Positions 36,731-45,610 of a stretch of DNA of 64,000 nt are shown here, one piece after another. The notes beneath the pieces were generated by a model that did no database searches, was not told the DNA's origin, and saw only the letters and a program-made list of their open reading frames with translations. Position 1 is the first letter of the stretch; the number at the start of each line of letters is the position of its first letter. Source of the stretch: Collimonas fungivorans (lineage in GTDB: Bacteria > Pseudomonadota > Gammaproteobacteria > Burkholderiales > Burkholderiaceae_D); assembly GCF_001584145.1 (NCBI RefSeq), contig NZ_CP013232.1:1364001-1428000 (forward strand). Direction: 5' to 3'. The position numbers and the translations under genes were made by a program.

Positions 36731-39723
36731 GATACCTCCCATAGCGCGGCGAACAGTCGGGTAGCAGTCACATGCTGCTTCAGCTGTTTTTCCAGCTCGT
36801 CGATCAGACCATCGCGCTTGGCTTGGATTTCGTCCTGACGGTCGAAGAGTTCGCGCCGTCTGCGGTCACGTAAGGCCTCAAGATCGCGCTGATCTTTCTG
36901 CGCCGCCAGTTTTTCGGCCAAGGTAGCCGCCCCTTTGCTCAAGGTACGAGTTTCCCTGATGCGGCGATCGAGTTCTTTGATTTCGCGCTCAAGGCTAATT
37001 TTCAGATCATCTGCCCAGGTATCGAGCTTGTCCGTCTCCCGCGTGAATGCAGCTAGGTTACGCATCTCAAGTCCGGAGAGTACAAGGGTTTTCTGCCGGT
37101 TGATTTCCCGTTCGAGTGCAGGCGACAGCGGTATATGGGAGGCATTGAAATCGGGGTTCGACTGATCCACGCTCGCAACCGCATTGACATCCGCATCGCC
37201 CTCTTTGCCGGTCGGAGATAAAGCGCTGGCAACTGCAGGGATGGAAAGCAGTTTTTCGACGGTTTCTGCGTCATGAACAAACCCCGCATCGTCCTGCGCG
37301 GCCAGCAGCAGGTGGTCTTCTTTCGTGCCTAAGGACTCGACGGTTAGCAGGCACACGACCACGGTGCCAGAGCGACCCACCAGTTGCTTGACTACGGCGA
37401 CATGAGCGCCGTAGCTGTTGTAATGCATGCGGAGCTTTGCGGGTACGAGCGACTGGCCTTTGGCGTAGTCAATCAATGTTTGCGCCAACGGGTGTTGCAG
37501 CCGGTAAATGTGGGCCTCTTCAGTTCGACGCGGTAGTTCGTACCGGCCAAGCTGGATTTCTTGCCCAGTGACAACGCCAACAAAAGATGGCATGCTGTCC
37601 AGTCGGAAGCCAGTTCCATCTTCATCGAAGCTGGCACTGTGTCCCAGCGCGGCTTGCGTGAAACGCATCAGCATGCGTTCGAGCTTGCCTAGCGAAGCAC
37701 GAGCGGCTTGATCGCGGAGCCGCAGCCGTTCCTGCACGTCTACGTCAAAGTTTTCAAGGAGCGCCTTTCGGGCGCTCAGCATGGCATCGCTGATCTCACC
37801 AGCAAGATCGTCCTGCAACTGTTGGAAGGCCGATTGAATCTGCTCGGGGTGGCGGCAGGTCTGGTAAATCTCGGCAATGCGTCGCTCGAAATCGACACCG
37901 GACTCAACCGCCCCCAGAACCTCGTCGCTCGCTCCAAACACGCCATCGAACAGTTTGAACTTCAACGCCAGAAGCTCGTACACGCGCCTGTCGGCTTCGT
38001 TCTCCTTGTTGAGGAAGTTCACCACCACCACGTCATGCTTCTGACCGTAACGATGACAGCGACCGATGCGTTGCTCCACCCGTTGTGGGTTCCATGGTAG
38101 GTCGTAGTTGATGACCATAGAACAAAACTGAAGGTTGATACCTTCTGCACCGGCCTCCGTGGCAATCATGATGCTGCCTTGCTCTTTGAAGTACTCGACC
38201 AGTGCAGCGCGGGTGTCAGCAGAGCGCGAACCACTGATGCGGTCGGTGTCCGCATGCTTCTTCATCCAGTCGGCGTATACCTCCTTGGATCGAGCATCAT
38301 TGTTGGTTCCGTTGAACAACACGACACCTGACGCGTGAGGAGTCTTCGCCAACAATGACAGCAGGTAGTCTTGCGTGCGCCGGGATTCTGTGAAAATGAT
38401 AGCCTTCTGCGCCGCGCCAAGCTCCTTCGACTTCTCGAAAGCCACCTTGAGAGCTTGTAACAAGGCTAAACCTTTGGCGTTTTCGGTGATCGAAATAGCA
38501 AGATCTCGAAACGATTCCAACTCGACGATTTCTGCTTTGATAGACAGAATTTCCTGTTCGGTCTTGGCCCTTTTCCCGGCCTGAGCATCCTGTTCGTCGA
38601 TGCGTTCGATTTCTTCGACCAGCTCATCCAAGCCTTCAAAGTCCTGATCAAACTCTTCTGCCAGATCTAGACTGAAGGTTTTCTCGTCCAACGTCTGCCT
38701 CAACCGCTTTGCTAGAGAATCTAGCGCCCCTGCAATGGCAAACGTGCTAGAGGCCAGCAACTTGCGTAATACTAGCGTGATCAGTTGCCTCTGGCTGTTT
38801 GGTAATGCAAACAAGGAGTCGCGTTGGAGGTATTCCGAAACGCGGTTGTAGAGGTCGGTTTCATCGTGACCCGGCACAAACTCTTGTAGCAGTGGAATGC
38901 GCTTGGTGTATTTGACATAGGCCTCGACCTGACGTCGCAAGGTGCGCTTGCAGACCGGTTCGATGCGGCGCTTGAGGGCATCGAAGCTGGCTGCATCCTT
39001 GACGGAGCCGAATTGACTACGGAAACTGTCCAGATCACCAAAGACCTTTTCATCGACGAAACTCACCAAACCATACAATTCCAGCAGGGAGTTTTGCAGC
39101 GGCGTGGCAGTCAGCAGTACTTTTGGGGCGGAGATCAGTGCGTCTTTCAGTATGCGGGCCGTCTTATTATCCGGTTTGTAGACGTTGCGCAGGCGATGTG
39201 CTTCGTCGATTACCACCAAGTCCCATGGCACGACCTGAACTTCCTTGGCCTTGCCGCTAGCGAACTGATAGGACGTGATGAGCACGCAAGACGCATCAAA
39301 AGGGTTGCTATTACCATCTTTAATGGCCTGCTTGTAGGACTTGGCTTCAAGCACTGCCGCCAAAATTCCGAATTTGTCGGCCAACTCTTGGTGCCACTGC
39401 TTGCGAAGATTGGCCGGAGCAATCACGAGAATGCGACGCTTGCGCTCCGCCCAGCGTTGGGCGATGAGCAGACCGGCCTCAATGGTCTTGCCAAGACCAA
39501 CCTCGTCGGCAAGAATCGAGCCTTTCGACAACGGGTTGCTCGTGACGAACAGTGCCGCATCAATCTGGTGCGGGTTCAGATCAACTTGCGCATCCAGCAA
39601 TGCACCGGCCATACGATCCATGGAATCCGAAGCGGCGCGGCGCGTGAGTTGGTGTGCAAAGTAGACGAGCTGATGAGGGCAATACCCTGGCGCAGGGTCC
39701 TGATCTGGCTGATTCGGCGGCAT
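36727..39723 (-). CDS. SNF2-family (RapA/DrmD-like) helicase
   Basis: A ~998-residue DNA translocase. Helicase motifs: Q-like LNPHQIDAALFV, Walker A LADEVGLGKTIEAGL (~72-86), DEAH LVVIDEAHRLRNVYKP (~170), TATPLQNSLLELYGL, then in the C-terminal lobe EAGAEGINLQFCSMVINYDLPWNPQRVEQRIGR (motifs V-VI) with CHRYGQKHDV. The last ~200 residues are a charged coiled coil (LEREIKELDRRIRETRTL). Related helicases occur in DISARM and other phage-defence loci. ATG 39723 overlaps the HTH stop as TGATG. Confidence 0.9.
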   Translation of the reverse strand: MPPNQPDQDPAPGYCPHQLVYFAHQLTRRAASDSMDRMAGALLDAQVDLNPHQIDAALFVTSNPLSKGSILADEVGLGKTIEAGLLIAQRWAERKRRILVIAPANLRKQWHQELADKFGILAAVLEAKSYKQAIKDGNSNPFDASCVLITSYQFASGKAKEVQVVPWDLVVIDEAHRLRNVYKPDNKTARILKDALISAPKVLLTATPLQNSLLELYGLVSFVDEKVFGDLDSFRSQFGSVKDAASFDALKRRIEPVCKRTLRRQVEAYVKYTKRIPLLQEFVPGHDETDLYNRVSEYLQRDSLFALPNSQRQLITLVLRKLLASSTFAIAGALDSLAKRLRQTLDEKTFSLDLAEEFDQDFEGLDELVEEIERIDEQDAQAGKRAKTEQEILSIKAEIVELESFRDLAISITENAKGLALLQALKVAFEKSKELGAAQKAIIFTESRRTQDYLLSLLAKTPHASGVVLFNGTNNDARSKEVYADWMKKHADTDRISGSRSADTRAALVEYFKEQGSIMIATEAGAEGINLQFCSMVINYDLPWNPQRVEQRIGRCHRYGQKHDVVVVNFLNKENEADRRVYELLALKFKLFDGVFGASDEVLGAVESGVDFERRIAEIYQTCRHPEQIQSAFQQLQDDLAGEISDAMLSARKALLENFDVDVQERLRLRDQAARASLGKLERMLMRFTQAALGHSASFDEDGTGFRLDSMPSFVGVVTGQEIQLGRYELPRRTEEAHIYRLQHPLAQTLIDYAKGQSLVPAKLRMHYNSYGAHVAVVKQLVGRSGTVVVCLLTVESLGTKEDHLLLAAQDDAGFVHDAETVEKLLSIPAVASALSPTGKEGDADVNAVASVDQSNPDFNASHIPLSPALEREINRQKTLVLSGLEMRNLAAFTRETDKLDTWADDLKISLEREIKELDRRIRETRTLSKGAATLAEKLAAQKDQRDLEALRDRRRRELFDRQDEIQAKRDGLIDELEKQLKQHVTATRLFAALWEVS

Positions 39724-39920
39724 CAAACTTCGTCTCCCGTCTTGTTGTCATTGGCACCGCCAGCCTTCACCCATTCGTCAACCTCGGTGCGCTGGAATTT
39801 CCACAAGCGCCCAACGCGGTGGGCAGGCAGGCCCTTGCGGTCGATCCAGCGGTAGATCGAGTCGCGCGTGACGCCCAAGTGTTCGGCAATCTGCTCGACA
39901 GACATCCACGGCTCACTCAT
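39723..39920 (-). CDS. small excisionase-type helix-turn-helix protein, first gene of the operon
   Basis: A 65-residue MerR/AlpA-like DNA-binding protein: WMSVEQIAEHLGVTRDSIYR then WIDRKGLPAHRVGRLWKFQR and VDEWVKAGG. This is the HTH_17 'excisionase family' pattern, with the wing residue block GRLWKF. As the first gene of the operon it is a likely autoregulator. The upstream tandem CGTAATTAAT repeats are a plausible operator. Confidence 0.85.
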   Translation of the reverse strand: MSEPWMSVEQIAEHLGVTRDSIYRWIDRKGLPAHRVGRLWKFQRTEVDEWVKAGGANDNKTGDEV

Positions 39921-39958
39921 GAAATAATTCCGATTGTTGAAGAATGGATGGCATAAAG

Positions 39959-39981
39959 TCGTAATTAATCGTAATTAATCG
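39959..39981. promoter_or_regulatory. tandem CGTAATTAAT operator-like repeats upstream of the defence operon
   Basis: CGTAATTAAT occurs twice in direct tandem (39960-39969 and 39970-39979) and is followed by CGCAA, a third partial copy. It starts 40 bases upstream of the HTH gene start on the minus strand. ATTAAT is itself palindromic. The 10-base period (one helical turn) suggests adjacent binding sites for the operon's own HTH protein. Confidence 0.5.
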
Positions 39982-40286
39982 CAAAGGACGTACTTTATCA
40001 CTCCAAAGGCTAAAAAGACATAATAGAGCCAGTGCGCTGAATCAGACCACCTCTCTTAATAACTGGCCCAGGAGATTCGCCCATCCACGCAGTGCGTTAG
40101 GCATTTTTTGTATTCTGCAGCCTGAAATGCTTCGTTCCATTGATGGTTATGCTCAAGGAATTTGAAGACCTTGGTAATAGTACCCATTGATTTTTTCACC
40201 ATTCAGAAGATAAATGCATTGTTACCGAACGGAGTAAGCTACTGGATCGATTTTTTGACTTGATATTTCGTAGAACCTGAACTGTG
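39982..40286. other. intergenic region upstream of the defence operon
   Basis: Some 300 bases, AT-rich, without a recognisable gene. It holds the promoter side of the minus-strand operon and the 3' end of the next minus-strand gene. No terminator hairpin of note was found. Confidence 0.4.
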
Positions 40287-40985
40287 TCAAGAACGAGATG
40301 ACACGCTGTACTCAAGTAACGCTACTACTCGGTCCATTTTTTGCAGCATGCCAAATGCAATCAAATTTAAAAAATGAAATGCCAAAATTAGTGGTACAAG
40401 CATTTGCACCCACCCATTTGCAAATTGTATGTTTGCAAGTCCAGCCGACAATATGGCAATAGCTCCGAGTGCGGGGAATAATCCTATCTTATCGATGGAG
40501 CCAGAAAGAACTGCCCCACGTTTTTCAAGTCCGGTGCGTTCATTTTTATAATGCGTAAGAACATACTTAACGGCCTTTGCATTGCATAGAGCTAAGCGAT
40601 CTACATATTCGAAATCAAATCGCATTGAAGATTCGACCGCCCCTAAGAAAAATGAATACGGAGCTTTACGAATTTTCAAAAAGAACGGAATCGCTGAGAA
40701 GATGGATACAACAAAAAAAGCCAAACTACACAAACTGGATAAAATTCCGATTGATGCCGTCGTCGCTAACAATGGATCTGATCGCAAATAATAGGTAATT
40801 GGCGCTAGAAGTAACATCGTCAAAAATCCTATCTTTGCATGTGACATGATCACTTCACCGAGCTCCTCTAGGCGACGTTCCATTGGTGTTCCTGGCTGAA
40901 GAGGTCTTTTTTTGCACGTCATCTCCGAAACGATTTTGAATACGTCGCGCATTTCTGCTGTTAGCTCTACAAGTCGCTTGTCCAT
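40287..40985 (-). CDS. hypothetical inner-membrane protein
   Basis: A 232-residue protein with at least two hydrophobic pairs: AKIGFLTMLLLAPITYYL, LCSLAFFVVSIFSAIPFFL, then after a loop LFPALGAIAILSAGLANI and VQMLVPLILAFHFLNLIAF. The N-terminal ~50 residues are cytoplasmic and charged. It ends in VALLEYSVSSRS. No family recognised. It sits alone between the defence operon and the Mrr-type gene; membrane effectors often occur in such places, but there is no sequence proof. Confidence 0.6.
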   Translation of the reverse strand: MDKRLVELTAEMRDVFKIVSEMTCKKRPLQPGTPMERRLEELGEVIMSHAKIGFLTMLLLAPITYYLRSDPLLATTASIGILSSLCSLAFFVVSIFSAIPFFLKIRKAPYSFFLGAVESSMRFDFEYVDRLALCNAKAVKYVLTHYKNERTGLEKRGAVLSGSIDKIGLFPALGAIAILSAGLANIQFANGWVQMLVPLILAFHFLNLIAFGMLQKMDRVVALLEYSVSSRS

Positions 40986-41313
40986 TAGATTCTTTTAATT
41001 CGTTGCATCGACAAGTCAGGATTTCTGATTGCAGAGAGGCGGTTGTCAACATTGACATTTACCGCGAATGAAGTCGAGTTGCAACTGTCATTTTTAACAG
41101 GTGTGAGGAATGCATTGAGTCGGCGGGTTAGAAGCTAAGGGGTAATAATAAAGGTGAAAGATGGTGAAGTTGCCCAGGCAAATGACGTTTTTTTTGAGTA
41201 GTTGTCTTGGGCGGTAATAAATTCCTGTGGCAAAATAAGTGATAACAAATACAAACCTCAGGGGGTATGAACAATACCTTTGCTGCGTCAATTTTCGGTC
41301 AGCAACAACAGAT
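40986..41313. other. intergenic region between the membrane protein and the Mrr-type gene
   Basis: A low-coding divergent gap of 328 bases holding the promoters for the genes on both sides. Nothing repeated or structured stands out, and the open frames on either strand have no recognisable product. Confidence 0.4.
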
Positions 41314-42186
41314 ATGCCAAACATTCGCTCCATCGATATGCTTTTCCTGGAAGATCTATTCGTCATGGGGGGCGGATATGTCCTCAATTTTTCCGACCGA
41401 ACCTTCTCCCAGTTTTTCACCGAGGAGCTCAACTGTGACATCGACGATCCAGCGTATGCGGTGAACGGCGGGTCGAAGGGAAAGCGGCTTCGCTGCTTCC
41501 TGCAGGCGGTCGATATCCCCACCGTCGTCCGCGCGCTTAAAGCCTTGTGGGAATACCGCGAGGCCGTGCGGGCTCGCGATCAACAGCTGGACTCTGTCGA
41601 GAATGCCGACGGGAGATTGTTGGCGCTGATTAATCGGTTGGAGGGCAAACCCGATGCTGCCAAGCCTGTCAGCCAGGTGCCCGTGCCGGCATTCGATCGT
41701 CCGCGGCTCATCCTACTCAAGGCCGAGTTGCTCGCGCTCCACCAGGTCGCTCCCCAAGCGCGAGGCTACGCCTTTGAAAAACTGCTCCGCGACATTTTCA
41801 ACGTTTACGGACTGGAAGCCCGCGAGCCGTTTCGGCTACGGGGTGAACAGATCGACGGTAGCTTCCAGCTCTCCAATGAAACCTATCTACTGGAAGCCAA
41901 GTGGCAAGGAGAGCAAACGGGCGTCGCCGATCTCCATACGTTCCACGGTAAGCTCGAGCAGAAAGCGGCTTGGACGCGCGGCCTATTCATCAGCAACAGC
42001 GGTTTCACCGAAGACGGGCTTGCTGCGTTTGGGCGAGGCAAGCGGGTGATCTGCATGGATGGTCTCGATCTGCACGATACGATGCATCGCGAGATTCCGC
42101 TCAACCATGTACTCGATAGAAAAGTGCGACGAGCGGCCGAAACCGGTTCTCCGTTTGCGCGTGTGCGAGACCTTTTCCCCAGCTGA
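41314..42186 (+). CDS. Mrr-type restriction endonuclease
   Basis: About 290 residues. N-terminal domain: FLEDLFVMGGGYVLNFSDRT then FSQFFTEELNCDIDDPAYAV, a conserved cap that precedes Mrr-like nucleases. C-terminal nuclease: GYAFEKLLRDIFNVYGLEAR, EQIDGSFQLSNETYLLEAKW (the D...ExK core), HGKLEQKAAWTRGLFISNSG. Mrr-class enzymes cut methylated DNA or act as solitary defence nucleases. The frame is open from 41239; ATG 41314 fits the family's usual start, but lacks a clear ribosome site. It stands alone at the right edge of the defence cluster. Confidence 0.82.
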   Translation: MPNIRSIDMLFLEDLFVMGGGYVLNFSDRTFSQFFTEELNCDIDDPAYAVNGGSKGKRLRCFLQAVDIPTVVRALKALWEYREAVRARDQQLDSVENADGRLLALINRLEGKPDAAKPVSQVPVPAFDRPRLILLKAELLALHQVAPQARGYAFEKLLRDIFNVYGLEAREPFRLRGEQIDGSFQLSNETYLLEAKWQGEQTGVADLHTFHGKLEQKAAWTRGLFISNSGFTEDGLAAFGRGKRVICMDGLDLHDTMHREIPLNHVLDRKVRRAAETGSPFARVRDLFPS

Positions 42187-42392
42187 CCGTCAATACAAGT
42201 GCTCGAGACTGACTTGCTGGTTAGTCGCTCAAATACGCAGGGAGATATGTGACGGTCCAAAATGATGGCATAACCAGGATGCATTATTGAGCGCGGTGCT
42301 AGTACTGCAAGCTGCCTCGCCATTACTTAGAGATAAGCTTTACTTGTACAGGAGGTCAGGGTTTGTCATTGACATAGTGGTCTGGTGTCGTG

Positions 42393-43082
42393 TTATCGGC
42401 AATCGGGTAGTTCTGGATACTGCCGACAGACTGGAATCGTCATTGTGGTCGATGCATGGTTGATGGTAGGTATAAAACCTTTCCTTAGCATGCACTGTTG
42501 CACGGGCACAGCTTCGCCAATAGTGATCGTCTTGATGCTAGATCCTAAGGGGTTCGGATAACCACATTCATACATTGCGGCGAGAGCAAGCCGATCATTT
42601 TTGAGACCTTCGTCGGCATTTCGCGCGCCCTGTGGTATACGCCAGCCGACTAAACGTTCGGGGCTGAGATTTAAGCCAGGGCGCATGAGCCAGAAGCCAG
42701 AATCGTCGTCAACTGGAAAGGTCACAAGTTGAGCGATGCTCACGGGATAGCCTTGTTTTTCAGCAACGCAGGCGGGAAGCTCTTGGCGTATCGCGCAAAT
42801 GTCATATGGCGGCGATTTTTGAAAGCCCTTTTGCCTCATGCATTGAAACATTTTCACTGCTTCGTTGCGTGAAGTCGTTCGATCTGTTCCATCAGAGCTG
42901 GGATAGCCGCATTCATGCATAGCCTGCTTGACATCAGTTTCTGAAGTGTTGACTTTGCCCCATGTCTTGAATGTCGGAGGATTGGCACAACCTGCTGCTA
43001 GGCATAAGACCGTCCCAGCAATGGCGAGATTCCAAACATGAAAAAATGGAAGGTGATTCGTCTCTCGGTTGTCGTTAGCCAT
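42393..43082 (-). CDS. hypothetical lipoprotein
   Basis: A 229-residue exported lipoprotein. An N-terminal ~16-residue polar stretch precedes the hydrophobic core LAIAGTVLCL and lipobox AAGC. The mature part contains two related segments, MHECGYPSSDGTD..EAVKMFQCMRQKGF and MYECGYPNPLGSS..EAVPVQQCMLRKGF, and many cysteines. This internal duplication (CGYP...QCMxxKGF) suggests two small disulfide modules. Function unknown. It is on the minus strand just outside the CDI locus. Confidence 0.72.
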   Translation of the reverse strand: MANDNRETNHLPFFHVWNLAIAGTVLCLAAGCANPPTFKTWGKVNTSETDVKQAMHECGYPSSDGTDRTTSRNEAVKMFQCMRQKGFQKSPPYDICAIRQELPACVAEKQGYPVSIAQLVTFPVDDDSGFWLMRPGLNLSPERLVGWRIPQGARNADEGLKNDRLALAAMYECGYPNPLGSSIKTITIGEAVPVQQCMLRKGFIPTINHASTTMTIPVCRQYPELPDCR

Positions 43083-43240
43083 TTATTCCATTCTGGTTTG
43101 ATCTCGTAGCGAGTGTCTAGCAGGTCTGTAAAAAGCTGAGAAATCGCGGCAGCTCGATTTGATTCGCATCCAAATCCGCTTTCGGTAATTTTTCAGAATC
43201 CGTACAAACAATAGATCTACATATTCTAGAAATCACTGAA

Positions 43241-43561
43241 TTAAATTTCTGACTTAGGCTTGAATTGTTTGTCGCTGATACGAAATTTTCCTCGACGATC
43301 CCCCATCAAGCCACGCAACTCCCCGATTGTGAGGTCGCTGATCTCATGCATGCGAATTAGTAACGATGCCCCCACCGGCAACCGTCGGTGACGGATCTTG
43401 CTGATCACCGGCGGCGCCACTTCAAGTGCGCGAGACAGCGCCGCATCATTCTTCAACTGCAATTTATCGATCAAGGAATCCAATAGATGATTTGGATCGT
43501 AGGTCGCCAGTTCGGTGAGCTTGTCGCTGAGTGGTTCAACTGAGGTGGGGGTAGTGTTCAT
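43241..43561 (-). CDS. Xre-like small DNA-binding regulator (copy 1)
   Basis: A 106-residue protein with a lambda-repressor-like helix-turn-helix: LKNDAALSRALEVAPPVISK then IRHRRLPVGASLLIRMHEIS. GGAGT lies before the ATG. It is about 75-80% identical over its last ~80 residues to the protein at 60888-61202, on the other side of the CDI locus. Likely a transcription regulator or, less likely, an antitoxin-like protein. Confidence 0.75.
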   Translation of the reverse strand: MNTTPTSVEPLSDKLTELATYDPNHLLDSLIDKLQLKNDAALSRALEVAPPVISKIRHRRLPVGASLLIRMHEISDLTIGELRGLMGDRRGKFRISDKQFKPKSEI

Positions 43562-43665
43562 GTTGAATTGACTCCTTTTATTGTCTTAAAACCATACTAC
43601 CATTAACATACAGGCAATAATTGTTGCGCCACAATTGTTTGCAATGTCGCATTCCTATGCAGCGA

Positions 43666-43911
43666 CTAAGAGTCGCGTGCCGGCTTTCTGATAGTGGTGG
43701 GATAAGGTTGTCTGCGCACGTTCGGAGAGATTTCACGTATGTGCAATTGAAACGTATTGCCGTCGTCAGTTTTCATCTTCGCCAGCGTGCTTGGTCGTCT
43801 GCATGCAGGACAAGTTAGCCTTTGCTCCTGGATTGGACGTGCAGCGATGGGTAGTTGGGTAACGGGTTCACTGCAATGCGGGCAAGCGAGCGCGATCTTA
43901 TCTAATGGCAT
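43666..43911 (-). CDS. small zinc-ribbon protein
   Basis: About 81 residues starting MPLDKIALACPHCSEPVTQL and with a second CPACRRPS pair, so CxxC-x(n)-CxxC forms a zinc ribbon; the C-terminus is basic (VRRQPYPTTIRKPA). Its start codon overlaps that of the plus-strand frame at 43905 by seven bases, so at most one of the two is likely to be translated efficiently. No ribosome site is evident. Confidence 0.45.
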   Translation of the reverse strand: MPLDKIALACPHCSEPVTQLPIAARPIQEQRLTCPACRRPSTLAKMKTDDGNTFQLHIREISPNVRRQPYPTTIRKPARDS

Positions 43912-44249
43912 GGCACTTAGTTTTCTACGAATCTGAGAATTATAACTACATAGCGGAATCGTTTTTTCGATCTTGGCCCGACAAGAAACATTCACGACCT
44001 GCCAAGCTGAGCGAGCTCGAGCTGCGTTACTTAGCCATCATTGGAGGCAAAGACGTGGAGCGCAGTGCGGCGGCGATTCGTCTTGTAGAGGCTACGCGCG
44101 TCTACGACTTTGATCCAGAAGACTACGAACCAACCGAGGTGGTCACGGCATTGACGCGCGCGTTCATTCTGTCGCACGTCTCCAATATCCGCTGCCCGCG
44201 TTGCGGTGTTGCGGCGTTGAGAGTGAGAAATATTTCCGGTGTTATATGA
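43905..44249 (+). CDS. hypothetical protein with C-terminal CxxC
   Basis: A 114-residue frame: MAWHLVFYESENYNYIAESF, then LSELELRYLAIIGGKDVERS, and near the end SNIRCPRCGVAALRV with one CxxC pair. The composition is plausible for a real gene, but there is no ribosome site and its start overlaps the opposing zinc-ribbon gene. No family recognised. Confidence 0.45.
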   Translation: MAWHLVFYESENYNYIAESFFRSWPDKKHSRPAKLSELELRYLAIIGGKDVERSAAAIRLVEATRVYDFDPEDYEPTEVVTALTRAFILSHVSNIRCPRCGVAALRVRNISGVI

Positions 44250-44806
44250 CCATCGGCGAGTGTAGTTTGTATGGTCCTGCCTGCGATGCCAATTTTAGCG
44301 TGCAGGATGCAGAACGAACGCTTGGCACAGCAAAAGGTTCGCATTGATGTTAGCCATGATTGGGCAAGGTAGACCTCAATTCCTAGGCACGTGAGTCGCA
44401 GCCGGTTTTCGGATTTACTAATCTCTGATTGTTGCAATATCACAACAAATTGATCTTCGGCTGGCCTCCAAAGCGTTAACATTTGCAAAATCCATCAGTT
44501 TTTAATAAAAAAGCAATGCTTAACAATTAAGTCCTCATTACACTCTTTCTTCCAAAGCAAGAACAATAAGGAAAATCGTGGAAATGGGGAGGCACTTAAC
44601 TGTTAGGGGAATCTGCCTGCCTTCGCCAATCTTTTGCTCGCTGGTAGACGTTTTACGCTATCTGAAACCCAACATGCGTTTTGAGTATCGGGCAGCGTGG
44701 AAAACAGAGCCAAATTTTTCACAAAAGGTGATTTTAGCGGCTGACATTGCAAGATGTCCTTGGCGATCATATTTCTGATTTGAATATAAGAAGGCAATAA
44801 AAAAAT
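44250..44806. other. leader region of the CDI locus; possible tpsB 5' echo
   Basis: About 550 AT-rich bases. At 44580-44615 the sequence ATGGGGAGGCACTTAACTGT and the following AGGGGAATCTGCCTG resemble the start of tpsB at 45803 (ATGGGGAAGCGTTTGAAGCG, AAGGGGAATCTGTCAG) with about six mismatches and one gap. A 66-residue frame starting here (44578) is otherwise unlike any protein. A broken duplicate of the tpsB start is one reading. Confidence 0.35.
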
Positions 44807-45610
44807 ATGGCCGCGACCAAAGTACCTTTATTGACCGAGGGCGTTGATAAAGATAGAGACGTATTGTTTGATCATTTAATCCGTGATGGTACCTCTGTCC
44901 AGACCATCGACGATTTCAAACAATGGACGCGTGAAGCAATTCGCCCTATTTTTCCTCACGAAACTTTGGGTTGTGGATACGGCCGTATTCATGCCGGCGG
45001 GGTCGGCACTGATGGAATCATTGCTGTCGACTACCCCATTGAGCATTTGAAAGATATTTGTAATAAAGCTGGCGGCCTTGATACGCCAATCTTGCGTCGC
45101 TGGTTGATGACGCGCGAGCCGCAACTGTTTGACGGTGATGTGCCTTGGCCAGACATCCCTCAGCATTGGTTTGAGCAGTTTCAGCGCCATGGCATGAAAA
45201 ACGTTGCGGCACATGCGGTCTACGATACCGAGCGCTGTATCGGTACCTATCATAGTTTTCATCGTATTCCTGGTGTTTTAGGCGAAACGCATATCGCCAT
45301 GCTCAGACAATTGGCTCCGATCATGCACGAAGTGCTGTGTCGCGTGATTGAGAATCTGAACAATGTGAATACCTTTGAAGCGCTTCTATCCTCCTTATCC
45401 GTACGCGAACGCGAGATTCTGCGTTGGGTGGCGCAAGGCAAAACAAACCGAGAAATTGCAGAAGCGATCTTCTTGAGCGAAATGACAGTCAAGCACCATC
45501 TGATGCGCATTTTCCAAAAACTGGGGATGGAAAATCGGACTCAATTGGTGAGTCGTCTTGCCGAACATGAAGCGCGTGTACAGCCCGCATATGGGGTCAA
45601 AATATTTTAA
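44807..45610 (+). CDS. LuxR-family transcriptional regulator
   Basis: A 267-residue regulator. The C-terminal GerE/LuxR helix-turn-helix is clear at residues ~196-250: LSVREREILRWVAQGKTNRE then IAEAIFLSEMTVKHHLMRIF and LGMENRTQLV. The N-terminal ~180 residues (IRPIFPHETLGCGYGRIHAG, HGMKNVAAHAVYDTERCIGTYH) resemble EpsA-type regulators linked to surface polysaccharide in Burkholderiales rather than a classic AHL-binding domain. Its position 192 bases upstream of tpsB on the same strand suggests it controls the exoprotein locus. Confidence 0.85.
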   Translation: MAATKVPLLTEGVDKDRDVLFDHLIRDGTSVQTIDDFKQWTREAIRPIFPHETLGCGYGRIHAGGVGTDGIIAVDYPIEHLKDICNKAGGLDTPILRRWLMTREPQLFDGDVPWPDIPQHWFEQFQRHGMKNVAAHAVYDTERCIGTYHSFHRIPGVLGETHIAMLRQLAPIMHEVLCRVIENLNNVNTFEALLSSLSVREREILRWVAQGKTNREIAEAIFLSEMTVKHHLMRIFQKLGMENRTQLVSRLAEHEARVQPAYGVKIF

